The translations under genes and the position numbers were made by a program. The notes below the pieces were generated by a model, which saw only the letters and a program-made list of their open reading frames with translations, had not been told where the DNA came from and ran no database searches. A stretch of 64,000 bases of DNA from Microcebus murinus (lineage: Eukaryota; Chordata; Mammalia; Primates; Cheirogaleidae), in assembly GCF_040939455.1 (NCBI RefSeq), contig NC_134112.1, positions 25,505,001 to 25,569,000 on the forward strand. Direction: 5' to 3'. Below are positions 1 through 11,711 of the stretch, in pieces (within the stretch, counting starts at the first letter, position 1; the number at the start of each line of letters is the position of its first letter).

Positions 1-1436
1 AGAGTCCTATCTAAAAACAACCTCAGTTATCTACAAATTAAATTGCCAAGAGGGAAATTTATTTTTTTATATCATACAGTAGTTTACAAGACATATATTC
101 CTGAATGAGAATAGATTTTTTTAAAAAGCATTAAAGTTTATTATTATTTAGGGGACATTAAAACAAGACAATGGTCAAAGCAATCACTTTATGGCACTTG
201 TGGGACTTTAGAAATCAGTGTGTTGAGAAGCCTCCTGTTAAGGAGGACATGGAGTGGTTACTGTACAGCAGATATTGGTGTCACATAAATTGCAATAACA
301 CAATTTATCATACAGAAGAGGTGTTAAAGTTGTCTTTGGCCACAAGCTGTGTAGGAGAGAGGCTCTTGTGCCCTGTTTTTGAACCTAACAAGTGAGTTAT
401 GGAATCCTGTAAGAGTCCCTCCTTATCCATAAGTCACTGCTTTTAGCAATGATGATCTCCTTCTCAAAATCCCTGATGTAATAGAATAGTGAGGGCAGGA
501 TTTCAACTTCCATTTTTAGTTTCATCACTTGTTCCCTAGTTCTCTCATTTGTGATGATCATGTTAGGAGGCTAGAGGCTAAAATGTTGACGAGTCACCTC
601 TTTGTGGGAAGAGAATTTGCCTGGTTCAAGAATTCCGTAGTTGAGGTGGTGTGCTTGGGACAAGCACGGTGACTTCCTGCTAGGGCAGGAGTCATGTGGA
701 ACCCTCCAGTTGTTGAACTGATAGCCACATGCTTTACCGCAGCAGCTCTGCAAGGCCATCTGGTTTACCTGGGGACCATCTGATTAATCATAGATTGGCC
801 CCTGGATCACTGAATTCAACTAGTAGTAGCCACTTCTGAAAGAGTTATCAATTCAAGAGGAATCTTTGTGTTTGCATATTTAGAGCCAAGATAATTATTG
901 GTAGTCTCTGCATAACAAATGTAATTTCAATTAGACTCTTTTTCTAAATTAAAAACTATTGCTTGTGTGTAATGAGTATTCCTGTTTTTTTAAAGGGCAT
1001 TTTTAATGTTTTTATTCCAAGGACATTAAGAGCATCGAACAAAAGATCGTCCAATTACTGTATGATGTTAACAAATATGATGAATCCTTCATTTCTGCGT
1101 GTACCAGTGGAGCCAGCGGTGCAGGACTGTGAAAACTAATTGTAACAGAGATCTTCAACACCAAATTAGATGGAACAGTATTTGGAATTGTGTGGTTATA
1201 GGATAGGGTCTTTTCTAATTTTTAAGAGAAGTTGCAAGGGGTTGCCCAAACACTTCTTCATGGCTTAATAGCCATGATATTTGATAAGGCTGTATTTCTT
1301 GTGTTAAAATATAATAGCATAATGTTGAAACTTCTACCCATACTTTAGCTATTGAATAAAATGAAAAACATAATATGGTCTTCTGATGGCATATAAAAAG
1401 GTTGTGCAAGGAAAACATTTGTCATGGTATGCAGGA
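1..1436. other. AT-rich non-coding sequence, no gene seen
   Basis: I see no repeat of a family I can name and no convincing exon. The sequence is AT-rich with scattered poly-T and poly-A runs. On the minus strand an AATAAA-type signal lies near 1010, downstream of the possible exon described at 1437-1715. Short frames on both strands have no recognisable domain. Confidence 0.5.
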
Positions 1437-1715
1437 TCATTTGAGTGTTCTTAGGAAGACTTGAAAATGATGTGATTGAATGAAAAAATCAAACCCAAGA
1501 TCCTCATTTCTTTCCCATGCAAACTCGTTTCCATTGCTTTCATAGTCTGGTAGTTGATGCTGTCGTTGTCGATTAAGAGAAATTTGCTTTTGTTGTTGTT
1601 TTTTGCCGGCACCGTGTCTGAAACAGCTTAGGAAAAGTGGATATCCATATGTATTCTCCCCGTCAGACATTGTGTCACTACTCTCAGGCCTCTCCTCAGT
1701 GTTGCTTCCTTCTAT
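1437..1715 (-). other. Possible terminal exon of an unidentified minus-strand transcript
   Basis: Read on the minus strand, a poly-T/pyrimidine tract followed by CCACAG ends at 1716 and makes a textbook splice acceptor. From 1715 an open frame runs to a stop at 1437. A methionine inside it would give a peptide of about 80 residues starting MSDGENTYGYP; it is rich in Q, K, R and N and ends in FLRTLK. The amino-acid mix is less biased than in the window's random frames, but I recognise no family. It could be a last coding exon, a non-coding RNA exon, or chance. An AATAAA on the minus strand near 1010 could serve as poly(A) signal. Known: AG preceded by a polypyrimidine tract defines acceptors. 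Inferred: that it is transcribed. Confidence 0.25.
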
Positions 1716-2038
1716 CTGTGGAGAAGCAATAAAAAAAAAAAAATTACCTGCTAAAATGGATCTTTGGATGTTCATTTCCTATTTTCTAAAAGCAGGTTGG
1801 CTATTTCGCCCTTGAGCCTTAAGAAATGTTGCTGATTGGCTGTTTGTTATTTTTTTAATAATATATGGCATGTATCCAAGTAAGCATTCCGATGACCTCG
1901 ACAATAAAATGTGATTCTTGGCTGCAAGGTCTATTGGGGGATGGCAGGCTGCCAGCCACTCATACATCATTTACAGGTGGCTGTTTCTGACAGGCCAGTG
2001 TTAGTTATTGTAAATGAGTGACAATCCCTATAACTCAC

Positions 2039-2200
2039 CTGTAAGCCTCACTCCGCTGGCCCAGCGCTCCCAAGATCCCCGCCCCCTCCGCCGCACGTGC
2101 TCTTCTCTCTTGAAGACCCACACAGGCCGGCCCTCACGTGCCCGCTGCAGCCTGCACGGGCTCATCAGTACGTGGAGCTACCTTGTATGTGATTGACGAT
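2039..2200 (-). other. Possible upstream exon with perfect splice donor
   Basis: On the minus strand the sequence ends ACAG at 2039 and is followed by GTGAGTTA (2038-2031), a perfect match to the donor consensus CAG|GTGAGT. The stretch is locally GC-rich with several CpGs inside AT-rich surroundings, as first exons often are. The next acceptor on that strand is at 1716, giving an intron of about 323 bp. In the frame that would join to the open frame at 1437-1715 there is a stop 12 bases before the donor, so this exon would have to be 5' untranslated or non-coding. The 5' end is not defined. Confidence 0.22.
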
Positions 2201-4160
2201 AATTAGGTTTCAACTGCCTTCTGATGCAGAAATACACACCATTACAGCATGGCCAATTCGGCTCCTGCAATCTTGCCTCTGAAAGGGTATTGATTCACTC
2301 TTTCACATTTTTAAAAGGTCATGGCAATAATTCCATCTGAACTGTGCTAAGTGAAAATAGTTTGTAGAAATAATATGGTTGCTTCTTAGTTCTATCGTAA
2401 TTGAAAGCCACAATGACTTGTTTTTTTAGTATACTTTAATTACATATGTCACTTTGCTCCATCCTACCCTGATGAAGTGTTTGTGAAGTTAGAAAGCAGG
2501 AGGCCCTCTGTGTTAATGTCTTCGGACTTTTTGGCAAAGAGGGGTTTTTTTGTTTTCCTACTGTGTAAGGTGAAGCCTAACCAAACCCTGGGGTCACACT
2601 GCCTTATTAATTTAAGAATTAAAAAGAGACTTGAACCTTTCCCCCACATCTGTCATCTGCCTGCCGGTTTTAATAAGATGAGAATATATTGGCTTTGGTG
2701 AATAGGATGCTAAATTTGCTTACATTCTGCAAATTTTCATTGTAGTTAAACAGCGTTTTCTGGGTTGACTGAAAAATATTATTCTCGATAGTTATCAGAC
2801 CACAATAAAATGAGTTCGTTATGAGAACGCAGAGCTCCTGTAGTGTAACCACCCTACCGAGTGACAGGAAACTATGAATGATAGAGCATAAATTACTGGA
2901 TTACTCAGACTGCAATTTGAGGCTTTTTCCTACATCTTCAGCTTTTCCGAGGTGAAGGAGTTTTAAAGTGCTTGAATTGCATGTTTGCTAAAGTGGGTGA
3001 TCAGATTTTATGCTCTGAGCCACCATGTGTCTGTCTCCCAGTTAGAGGGGGGGAAAGTCTCAGCTGTTTCTAGTCTCCAAAATGAGCCAGTCATTGTACT
3101 TGCAAACTAAGGGGCACATTCTCATTGAGAGCATGGGGATTTACGCACATAATTACCATTAATGCTAATGGCATTTATGTCTGTACAGCCCCACGCATCA
3201 AGATGAGAATATATTTCCATGTCTTCATGCTGTGAAAGTCCATTTAATATCATTCATTTTACAACTTATTTTTTAAGATGATGTCCATATTCTGTCACAG
3301 CGTACATACGCCTAGTTAAAAGCAAATGTGGGAAATATTGGGAAGAGATGTGATAGCTAAACTTGTTCGTGTAGATGAAATATTGCTGAACTCAGATCCA
3401 TTCATACTCTTTAAACACAACGCTCTGTTCGGGTTTGAAACCGCTGGCACACTTTTCATGCTGCTATAAATTTGTCAGCCTAATGGGACATTTTGTAGAT
3501 GTTTTCCTTTTTAAGTGCTTTAACAAGAGTAGGTATTCCATTGATCCAAAAATCCAGCTCAGCATTTCATTGCTTAGAGATGAGAATCATACATTTAATG
3601 TCTTATCAGAAATTAAGTGGTGGATGGTGCCCTTCATCTCTTCCGAGGAAAGAAAATTCACTCCCCGCTGAACTCTGCTCTTGTCTGGCCTCTGGGAACA
3701 TCCCAAGAGTGGGGCGTGTTTTTAGTTGGAAACACCGGTGGTCATCAGAATCCGAGGTTGTTCCATCTCGTCATTGATTATATGATCGTCTTTATGCATC
3801 AGGTTCAATAGCCTATTGAAAGGTGTCTTCATATCTATGCTGGCCAAGCAAATTCAGATCCAGGTCTTGATGTATCCCTTCTGGGACTTTGACCATTATA
3901 GGAAAATAATGGATCTATCCTGGCTGTCCAATCTCTGAAACCCTTGTCTTTGAGCCAACCAAAAGCAAAAGCGCTCTGTGTTTAAAGCATCGACGTAAGA
4001 AGGGGACAGGAGCACTGAAGTTGTTCCTCAGAGGGCTCTTCAGGTCCCCTCCATAGGTATACAGCCTCCTCTGGAGGAAGACAAGAGCTTTACAACAGAC
4101 CTCAGAAGGCTACTCAAAGGAGCGAGGTTACTTCTTAATGAATTAAAGGTGGCCAACAGT
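2201..4160. promoter_or_regulatory. AT-rich repeat-free block, conserved-element candidate
   Basis: About 2 kb without a recognisable transposon. Parts such as 3100-3300 and 3360-3560 are AT-rich but still contain CpGs and little simple repeat, which is the texture of conserved non-coding elements near developmental genes. No open frame looks coding. The call rests only on texture and on the absence of repeats. Confidence 0.25.
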
Positions 4161-4244
4161 CCCCAGCTGGGTGACCTCAGGCAAGTCACTGGACCTCTCT
4201 GAGCCTGTTTCCTCGCCAATAAGATTGAACAGAATAAATACTGA
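4161..4244 (+). repeat. MIR SINE fragment
   Basis: The core reads like MIR: a GTGACCTCAGGCAAGTCACT-type segment, then a CTCTGAGCCTGTTTCCTC-type segment and a short AATAAATACTGAG-like end. MIR is an old tRNA-derived SINE of mammals. This copy is diverged, with its 5' part lost. Confidence 0.75.
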
Positions 4245-4808
4245 GTGTTTTATCACCTTAAAATTGTATACCCCGTGCCATGTTATGTTTGGCTTTCGTA
4301 AGTATGGGGATTACAGTGAATTGCAAATAATCACCAGATGGAAATACTGGTTTCCAAGGGGTTATGCAGATGAGGTAAAGCTCCAGAATGTTAGTTGTCT
4401 TTACACAGCAAACTGGTGGTGCAGAAAAGATTTAGTCCCAGAATTTAATTCCCATGCCCACCCCCCATCCTGCTATGTGATTACTTTGCATTCAACTTGG
4501 TGATTTGTCTATTACCAGCTTAGCTGCTGAAGCTACTGTCAGTGGTAGTGGCATTAAATCCCAAGGGGCAGAAGGCAGTGGCCCTTTCAGATGGAAACTG
4601 TCCCAGCACTACCATCTTTCCTGGCATAACCAAATTGGCACGCAAGTATTGCTTTACCTTGCCAATATCCAACATTCTCTGACCTTTTTCCTTTTAAGGT
4701 CACCATTTCCTCAATCATACTGATCACAGAAATGTTTTGGCCTCATGAGACTGCCCTCCACATTCCCCTGATTCTAGTAATGTGCTGTTTTTACCTAATG
4801 CCCTAGAG

Positions 4809-5031
4809 CAGGGGTCCTCAAACTTTTTAAACAGGGGGCCAGTTCACTGTCCCTCAGACCACTGAAGGGCTGTTAGAGAGTGCAGAGCACATTCTACACA
4901 TGCGCACTGTGGGCCCGGGACTAGTCGGCTGCTAAGCAAGACAGGCAGTGGCGGCAAAAACACCCGGTGGGCCGGATAAATGTCCTCGGCAGGCTGCATG
5001 TGGCCTGCTGGCTGTAGTTTGAGGACGCCTG
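4809..5031. mobile_element. Non-autonomous hAT DNA transposon, complete, with target duplications
   Basis: The element starts CAGGGGTCCTCAAACT and ends AGTTTGAGGACGCCTG, so its ends are inverted repeats with one mismatch over 16 bases. It is flanked on both sides by the identical 8-mer CCCTAGAG (4801-4808 and 5032-5039), the duplication length typical of hAT transposition. At 223 bp it has no room for a transposase and is a MITE-like copy mobilised in trans. The interior carries subterminal GGGGGCCAG and GGGCCGGATAAATG motifs that I associate with mammalian nhAT families. Perfect target duplications and near-perfect ends suggest it is younger than the MIR, L2 and L1M copies around it. Subfamily is not resolved. 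Confidence 0.88.
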
Positions 5032-5267
5032 CCCTAGAGTCATGTCTTGTATGTTCATGGTCCCTTCCACTCCACATATATGACAGGTGTTTTTGTAGAA
5101 GACCATTATTCTATTTTAATCATATAGGTTATCTTAGTCTCATTTTTAGTTGTTTTTAGAAATAGGGCTTCTCTAGCATTAATTAATTCAGCAATCATAT
5201 GTATCACCACTGGGTAAAAACTTGGGGATAGAATTGAATGAAACACTGCCCATGACTTCTAGATCTA

Positions 5268-5505
5268 GACTAGTTAACATTTGGGTAGTGTCTAACAATT
5301 TCAAAGGACTTTCACATACATTTTCTCATGTGCTTTCCACAATTTGGAGAGGTAAGCAGAGCAAATCATACCATTTCCATTTCAGAGAAAAATAAAAACA
5401 GAAGAACTAGACAAGTTGTTCAAGTTCGCAGGGGTTCACAGTACTGAGGACTGCCTCAGACTCAAGTCTTCTGGCTGCAGACCTCTTGCTCCTACCTCTC
5501 CACCA
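5268..5505 (-). repeat. MIR SINE, diverged, antisense
   Basis: In reverse orientation the expected order is present: an end-like AACATTTGGGTAGTG, a TTTCACATACATTTTCTCATG segment, a pair resembling the fraction with 'remains of GAGAAA', and a final region with the GACTGCCTCAGACTCAAG-type 5' portion. Diverged but full in layout. Confidence 0.55.
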
Positions 5506-7400
5506 TGTGCCTACCTTGAACCATAAAGCAAGACCAAGTATTCTTGGTAAACCCTTCTTGGTGTGTTCCCTGTTTCTGAGATGCTTCTAACACTGAGTGA
5601 AAGATAAAATGAGTTGTGGTTCGGAGGGGCTAGTTAAGGTGTTTGACCCAAGCCTCTGCCTTGCTCATTGGCTTGCTACCTCTGTTAGCTGATGAGGCAA
5701 GCCCATGCACTCTCTAAAGTTCCCAGTCTCCCAGTTGTATACTTTTTTTGAACTTACACCGTTGAAAAATATCAAGGTCAGAACATGATTGAAGAACCTT
5801 CTTCCTCTCTTTTAAGTCGCCACGATTATATGATATTGTTTTGCACTGAAGAAGGTTCTCTTAAAAATGAGGTTGAGATCCCTAAAGAAATTGCTTCAAT
5901 CAGCAGCAGGGCTTAATGACTGTTAATGGGAAGTGGAGATAGGATAGTAAGTGTTACTTTGATTAATAAGAGAACTGCAGAGAATTTAAATTGTGCCACT
6001 GATGGATTATTTTCTTCAAGCTTGATAAGCACTTCTCATTTGTTCTTAAATTTGGTCAATACTGTTAAAGGCAGCAAAATGAAGTATAATTAATTCTATT
6101 ACTGCTGCTCAGACCAAGTGTTACTAAGAAACAGATTATGATGCAGACGGCAGTGGGAATCACAGTGTTGACAGTTTGATTCTTTGAATACCTGTCATTG
6201 CTTGTTAGCCTGAAAGAATGAAGAAAATCTTTCTGTATCCTGATTTTGAGATACTCAAAACTGTTATTTCATCTGTGCATATTCCACTGGCCATAATACA
6301 GGAAATATCAACTGACACTATAATTATCCTGCTTTGGAAGTATAGAGAGTAAATAAAAGATTGAGATAATACATCAGTTAAAACATTAAGAGCTGGATGC
6401 TCATTTTGAATTAATCACTAAGAAAATGGGATATTGATTTGATGTTGAATGGCTATTGAAAGAATGCTTTACATATTTCCTTTTTTTCAAAGATTCTGCC
6501 CCATATTATAAACCATGCTTTTCTTTACTTTTGCTATTAATTTTATTCAGAACTGTTAATAAACAAATGGCATTTAGAGAAAAATATGTAATTTAAGTAG
6601 ACAACTTTGAGTACTAATGCCTAGGACATTAGACATATCCTTTCCCTTGTTTTATGCAAACAGTAGGCTGCTTCAGTATTTTTTGAATAGCTTTTTTTTC
6701 TTGACCTCTCCAAATCTATTCCTATCTATTTTTTTAAGGATTCAAATCACAGTGTAAATTATACTGGAAGTCATGCCTGAATGTGGGCTGATATTTACAA
6801 GGTCTTACCTATTAGTTTTCAGCTTCTTAATTGAGTGATTCTCAGACTTGCAGTTCATATTCTTAGGCATCTCTAGTTAATTTAAAGAGTGCTTCCAAGC
6901 CTTAAAAAAGAAAAGAAATTAATTCTTTTTTTTTTTTAAAGAAAATATGCAATGTGTCAGTGTGTCAGTCCTGTTTCACAGAATCCACCAAACACCAGCA
7001 GGATCTTACAACTTCAGAAAGACTAGGCATCGGACTGAACATGTATCCTTCTGTTCACACTTTCCATTTCCAAGTCTTGTGTTTCTTCCAAAGTGTATAA
7101 AGTCACTGGGTGAGTAATCTACGATTAATATAAAATCTAAGTGCTGTGGGTTAATAGTGCAGTTATAAAGTTTCTCTGAAGTTCTAATTTCGTTATTAAA
7201 AATGTAAACCTTATCTATTATGAATTGAGGACTAATTCTCTTGCCAAGATGTCCCATAAACATAATTTCTGAAGATGGGAAAATTATAGGAAGAACATTT
7301 CAGATGAGAATGTGAAAGTCAAGCTATTCTGGAAGCAGCTGTCTGCAGAACATAACTTTGGAATCCAGCATGTGAGAAAAGGTTCTGGGAGTACTTCTGC
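5506..7400. other. AT-rich intergenic or intronic sequence, no named feature
   Basis: No gene, RNA gene or repeat that I can name. Around 5810-6600 the sequence is very AT-rich with long non-repetitive stretches, possibly containing conserved non-coding sequence. A poly-T run near 6925 is short and has no SINE body beside it. Confidence 0.4.
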
Positions 7401-7407
7401 CGCTTGA

Positions 7408-7475
7408 GGCGCTGAACAGCCTTGAACCAGTCTCTTGAGTCGTCTGAGACTAAGTTTTCTCCTTTGTAAGGTTAA
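7408..7475 (+). repeat. MIR SINE fragment
   Basis: The order TTGAACCAGTCTCTTGAGTC, GAGACTAAGTTTTCTCCTTTGTAA and following purine-rich sequence matches the central MIR region in plus orientation. Short and diverged. Confidence 0.45.
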
Positions 7476-7654
7476 GGGTTGGCTCAGCTGATCTCCCAGG
7501 TGCTTGCATTCTTGAAAACACTGGTATTTGAGTAAAGCTCAAGCATTAAGACACCCAGATGACCCTTTTAAATGTGTTTGCTCAAAATGGTGTGGTCTGC
7601 ATAGATACTAGAAATGCCCACCATGCTCAAGCTCATGTTCACAGTGTGGATAAT

Positions 7655-7960
7655 TCATTCCACAGGTGGAAAGTGGGCCCCGCACACGCCAGGCCTGTGC
7701 TCCATGCAGGAAGCAGAATGGGGAATCCAGGCTTATCTGTGCCCTCAGGGAGCTTCCATGCCAGGAGAAGGCAGGCAATAAACGAATGGATGAACCAGCA
7801 TGTGCGCAAGACATTCTTCCAGATCGGTGGATTGGAAAGACACGGGCCAGGAAATGTGACAAACCTGGTTAGAGAAGGGCTCTCTGGCAGGGGGAATGGA
7901 GACAAGAAACTGACCAGCAGAGGAGGGGTGAGGGGAATTTGAAAGGGATAATTCAGCCCT
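7655..7960 (-). repeat. L2-type LINE fragment, antisense
   Basis: GTGCCCTCAGGGAGCTTCCA and nearby AGGCAATAAACGAATGGATG resemble the reverse complement of the L2 3' end and the sequence normally next to it. L2 is an old mammalian LINE. The longest frame across it on the minus strand (7639-8220) shows no domain and is treated as chance. Confidence 0.4.
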
Positions 7961-8379
7961 CCTTGCCTCAACGCTTGAGCAGAAAGAAGTGTGGCCCTCA
8001 CCTGCCTTTTCTGATCACACTGTCTCAGTCTTTCTTTTCTACGAAATATACGTGAAATGTGCTCTTGTTTATTGAAGAAAAACCAAGCAGAGAAACGATC
8101 ATTCCCATTGCTTTTTATCCCATCGTTCCCAGCTATAGCAGTTCGAATCATCTTGACTTTGGTTTTCCAGATTGCTGCAGACAATTCAAGTTGAAACACT
8201 TCGAGTGGGGTTATTTCCATTCCTGCTGTATCTGTGTTTGCTCATAGAATTTGGTACAACTTATGACTTTGGAATTACTGTATAATGCTCAGAGGTGTGA
8301 AATGCCATTCCGAGTAATGCCTTTCTTCAGTTAATATAGATAAATATTGATGGCAGGCAGCAGTAAAACTAGTCATTAA

Positions 8380-8880
8380 ATTCTTCCGTGCAAGTGTGTC
8401 CCACACATTGCTGGAAGCTACAGAAATCGCACCGGGCTCCAAGAAAACCACGGCATGTGATTAGAGAGCACTTAGATTTCCAGCATCTTCGTTTCCAAAT
8501 TGGAATACGAGGGAGCTCGGGTGGGCCACGACATCCAACGTCAGCGACAGGGAGTGGAGGCGTGATTGCCCTGCTGGCTGGTTCTACCCACCCTAAGAAT
8601 TCCTTAGGTGAGCCAGAAACCTTTGAAAAATGGCAATCAGCTACACACGGGAGGTCTGGCGCCCTGAAAACAAAGAAACTTTAAATCTAAACTAGTAACC
8701 CTATAAAACCAGCTAAAGATTTGGAGGGGTAATAAACCCTTCCTCTGCTGTGGTTTCGATTATTTGACTTCAGGGTCTGTCGTGGTGCGGCAGAGCTGGC
8801 GTGGGTCACGGAGAGGCATGGGGGGGCGTGGGGGGCGGTGGTTACAGGGCCAGATAATGCGGTTTTTTTGCCTGAGTCTT
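8380..8880. other. GC-richer stretch with guanine runs, no gene seen
   Basis: CpG content is somewhat higher than in the flanks. Runs of seven (8820-8826) and six (8830-8835) guanines lie close together and could take part in a G-quadruplex on the plus strand. No promoter or exon can be argued from the sequence alone. It borders the conserved-element candidate at 8880-9420. Confidence 0.35.
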
Positions 8881-9420
8881 AGGATGAAAAATGAAAGGAC
8901 CCCTTTCCTCATTTTATAACGCCGTCCTCAAGGATTCCAGGCTGGTATGGATTTTGAAGCGCCGCAGTGTGGCGCGTGCTTTCTTCAAGGTGTTTTTAAT
9001 GGGCTCTGGGTTGTCAAAGACACAGCTCCGATAATGAGGCTGAGGGCCCCGCGCGAGGGGAACGCTCCGTAATGAGGGAGGAGGACGATTTGTTACAGTT
9101 ATGTGGTTACTTGGCCATAATATCTTTTTGAGGTTTATTAAATCATATAAAATTTCAATTTACACTGTAATATTCTATAAAAGATGGAGCGCACAGAAGT
9201 AATAAGGATGACAACATTCCTTTCGTTTATGAATCGTATTGTTGATTGTGTTAACGCTGCCACATCCGGCAGCAGGATTATTTATGTCGGGGCGGTAATT
9301 TTCTATCTCCAACTTAATTTTGTAAAAGTTAATTACAAATTAGAATGAAATGAAGGCAGTTATGGAAGGCAGTGTGTTATGGGGGGGAAATATTTATGCA
9401 GGCTGTTCCTCGTGCAGATC
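8880..9420. promoter_or_regulatory. Conserved non-coding element candidate
   Basis: This stretch has no recognisable repeat. It is AT-rich yet keeps many CpGs, and it has dense candidate transcription-factor sites: a GGATTA K50-homeodomain-type motif at 9275-9280, a GTTAATTAC homeodomain-type site around 9329-9336, and further TAAT cores. No frame is coding. Known: AT-rich, repeat-poor blocks with clustered homeodomain motifs are typical of deeply conserved developmental enhancers. Inferred: that this is one. Alternatives are neutral unique sequence or a very old transposon that was co-opted. Confidence 0.42.
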
Positions 9421-10189
9421 TCTGCGGCTGACAGAGCGCCCCATGTCACCCATTGATTTGTTGGGTAAAGAGAAGCTCTTGTTTTTTTCTGTTGGAAAAT
9501 GGACTTTCTGAGAAGACTATAGAGTCTTAGTGGTCATCCTAGCGAAACTCCTTCTGGTCCCTGTCTGGCAACTGGGGACCAGAAAGGTTACAAAACTCGC
9601 CACTGGAAGGTCGTGATAGCATGAGGACAGGAATTCAGGGTTCCCGACACTGGGCCAGTCAACTTTCAGTTCACTTTAATGTGCATGTGTATTTGTTTCT
9701 GCCTAAAAAGTGGGGAGTGAGGAGGCTTAGGGGAAGGGGAACATTCCTCCACGTTTCCCAGTAAGCCAATCTGTGCCTGGGGAGATGCAAAAAGGAAATG
9801 CAAGAATCTCTCAGACGGGGAGCTTCTCGTTTGAATTCCTTTTCCGGTTTGCCACTGCCATTGGTAATAATTTCTTGGGTAGACTTGCTGCCCAAGCAAC
9901 CCCGCACAAGAGCCGGTTCCAACCCTGCCCTGCAGGCTTTACTGAAGTGAAAGGAAGCCCAGGCCTCTGGATGTGAGCCGGGCCCTTCATTGACACCTTC
10001 CCCTGGCACTCCTCCGAGTGCATCTGGGCTGGTCTCCGAGGAGGCCGGTGAGCTCAATGACGCCCCGCTTATTTTCACAGTCACTCCATTCTTCTTCCCA
10101 AGCTGACGATCTCTCTTCCTTCCCGTCCTCACTGCCACACTTGACCCGTTTGGGGGCCCTTTGAAATATCATGATCGACTCACGAGGTG

Positions 10190-10480
10190 AAAGACTTTTA
10201 TATTTCGTTTTTAATAGAGCAAAAGTGACTCTAAATTTGTTAATATTCTTTAGGTTACATAGGACAAATTACAGATAAGTGAATCAGTAATGAAATTTGT
10301 AATGAGAATTTCTCAAGTATGAAATGTTGGCGCAAGGAAAGTTAATTGCGGGATTTTACAGCCATTATAGTTTATATCATAAATGCAAAAATGACTAGGG
10401 CCATTTAATTACAGTAGGAACACACTAAATTTTTATGGAGTGCCATTTTGTTAAAGAGGTACTCGGAGCATTAAGAACAA
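10190..10480. promoter_or_regulatory. Conserved non-coding element candidate
   Basis: A 290-bp, repeat-free AT-rich block. It contains TAATTA at 10406-10411, several TTAAT/ATTAA cores and a GTTAATTGCGGG segment retaining a CpG. It begins just after a GC-rich non-repetitive stretch and is separated from the 8880-9420 block by about 770 bp, so the two could be parts of one regulatory cluster. The call rests on sequence texture only. Confidence 0.38.
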
Positions 10481-11340
10481 ATACCTCCTAACAGTGGGTC
10501 CAGGTAGTTTTCAAAACATCAAATAAATATGCTATTGCTACAAAATTGTTCCTTAGATACTATAATTGACACGATGACTAATGAGATGGGTTTATTCTCA
10601 CAGCTTCACATACTCAATTTAGTGTCTGAAAGTTGTTTTTTCTGCCATCCATAGACCTGGAAGGAACCAGAAAAATCCCTCTCGGAAAACACTATCTCTG
10701 CTGCTTCTCTAATTAACCTTCAAAAATGCATTTTGAAATATAGAAGTTGGTGCCTGGCATAGAAATTGGATTGTCTCAGAAAAAAAAGACCCAAGTGCTA
10801 ATTTGTTCCTTATTAAATATCTGACATGTCAAAATTACAGGCAGTTAATGTTTTGGAGCCTTCCTGCAGGGCCCGGGGACAGCTTTCCTGCGAGCTGGGC
10901 TGGGGGTGGGGTGGCGTTCTGGGTACCAGTTCCTCCAGAAGCCAGCACTGTCCTCATTGACCCCCCAGGCCAGGCTGCCCCTTCACCACGCCCCCCCCAG
11001 CTCCCATCCATCTGGGCCTTGGGGGCATCAAATCTCCTAGTCTCTAGTGGAAGGAGGTGTCCTTCTGAGCATCCCCCCTTACTGTGAGCTTGGGCGATGC
11101 ATCCTTTCCTCACCTTCTCACCCCAGGCAGTGGGGCTTCCAGAATGGGAGAGAAGTTTTCATGAGGAAAAGAGCTGTATTCATTCTGGACCCCTGAAAAT
11201 GTTTCAGATTATTTTGAAGCCAAGGGTTTTACCCTCCTCCATTATTCAGGGAAGTGCTGGGAAGGAGACTCTTCTAGACAGTATTCCTTTCCCCACCAAA
11301 AACAAATGGAAGACATATGTGGTCTCCTGTGTTCAAGCAA
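10481..11340. other. Unique sequence, no gene seen
   Basis: AT-rich to about 10850, then a GC-rich segment with C runs (10900-11080). Frames there are proline-rich on both strands, as expected from base composition, and show no domain. Confidence 0.4.
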
Positions 11341-11344
11341 TGGA

Positions 11345-11445
11345 GCTGAAATTAGGAAATTGTGGGTTTGGAAAAACCTGCGTTCAAGCCCCTGCTCTGC
11401 CATGTTTAACCGAGAAACTTTGAGACTCTGTGTCTGAGTAGGAAA
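11345..11445 (+). repeat. MIR SINE fragment
   Basis: GCGTTCAAGCCCCTGCTCTG followed by CTTTGAGACTCTGTGTCTGA matches the MIR core in plus orientation, with the stretch between shortened. Confidence 0.6.
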
Positions 11446-11711
11446 AAACACATATTGTTTTTCCTCCTGAGCTAATGGCACAAGGATCAACACAGAAGAC
11501 TTCTGTGACCAGATGAGTGGGGAGTTCTCCCCACCAACAAGCAAGAAATCTGTTCTGCAGTGGACACCAGCTGGGTGTCCTTCAATTCAATTCCGACACT
11601 ATGTACTAGGAGACAGCGTCGGATCCCACAGGTTGAGGGCTCAGTTTCATAGGGCTGCCCCCTACTTCTCATGTCAACCATAAGCCCATGTTGTTTTATC
11701 TGTGCTTCTGA

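Noticed and set aside
7639..8220. 193-residue minus-strand frame
   Set aside because: Crosses an L2-like repeat and shows no recognisable motif.
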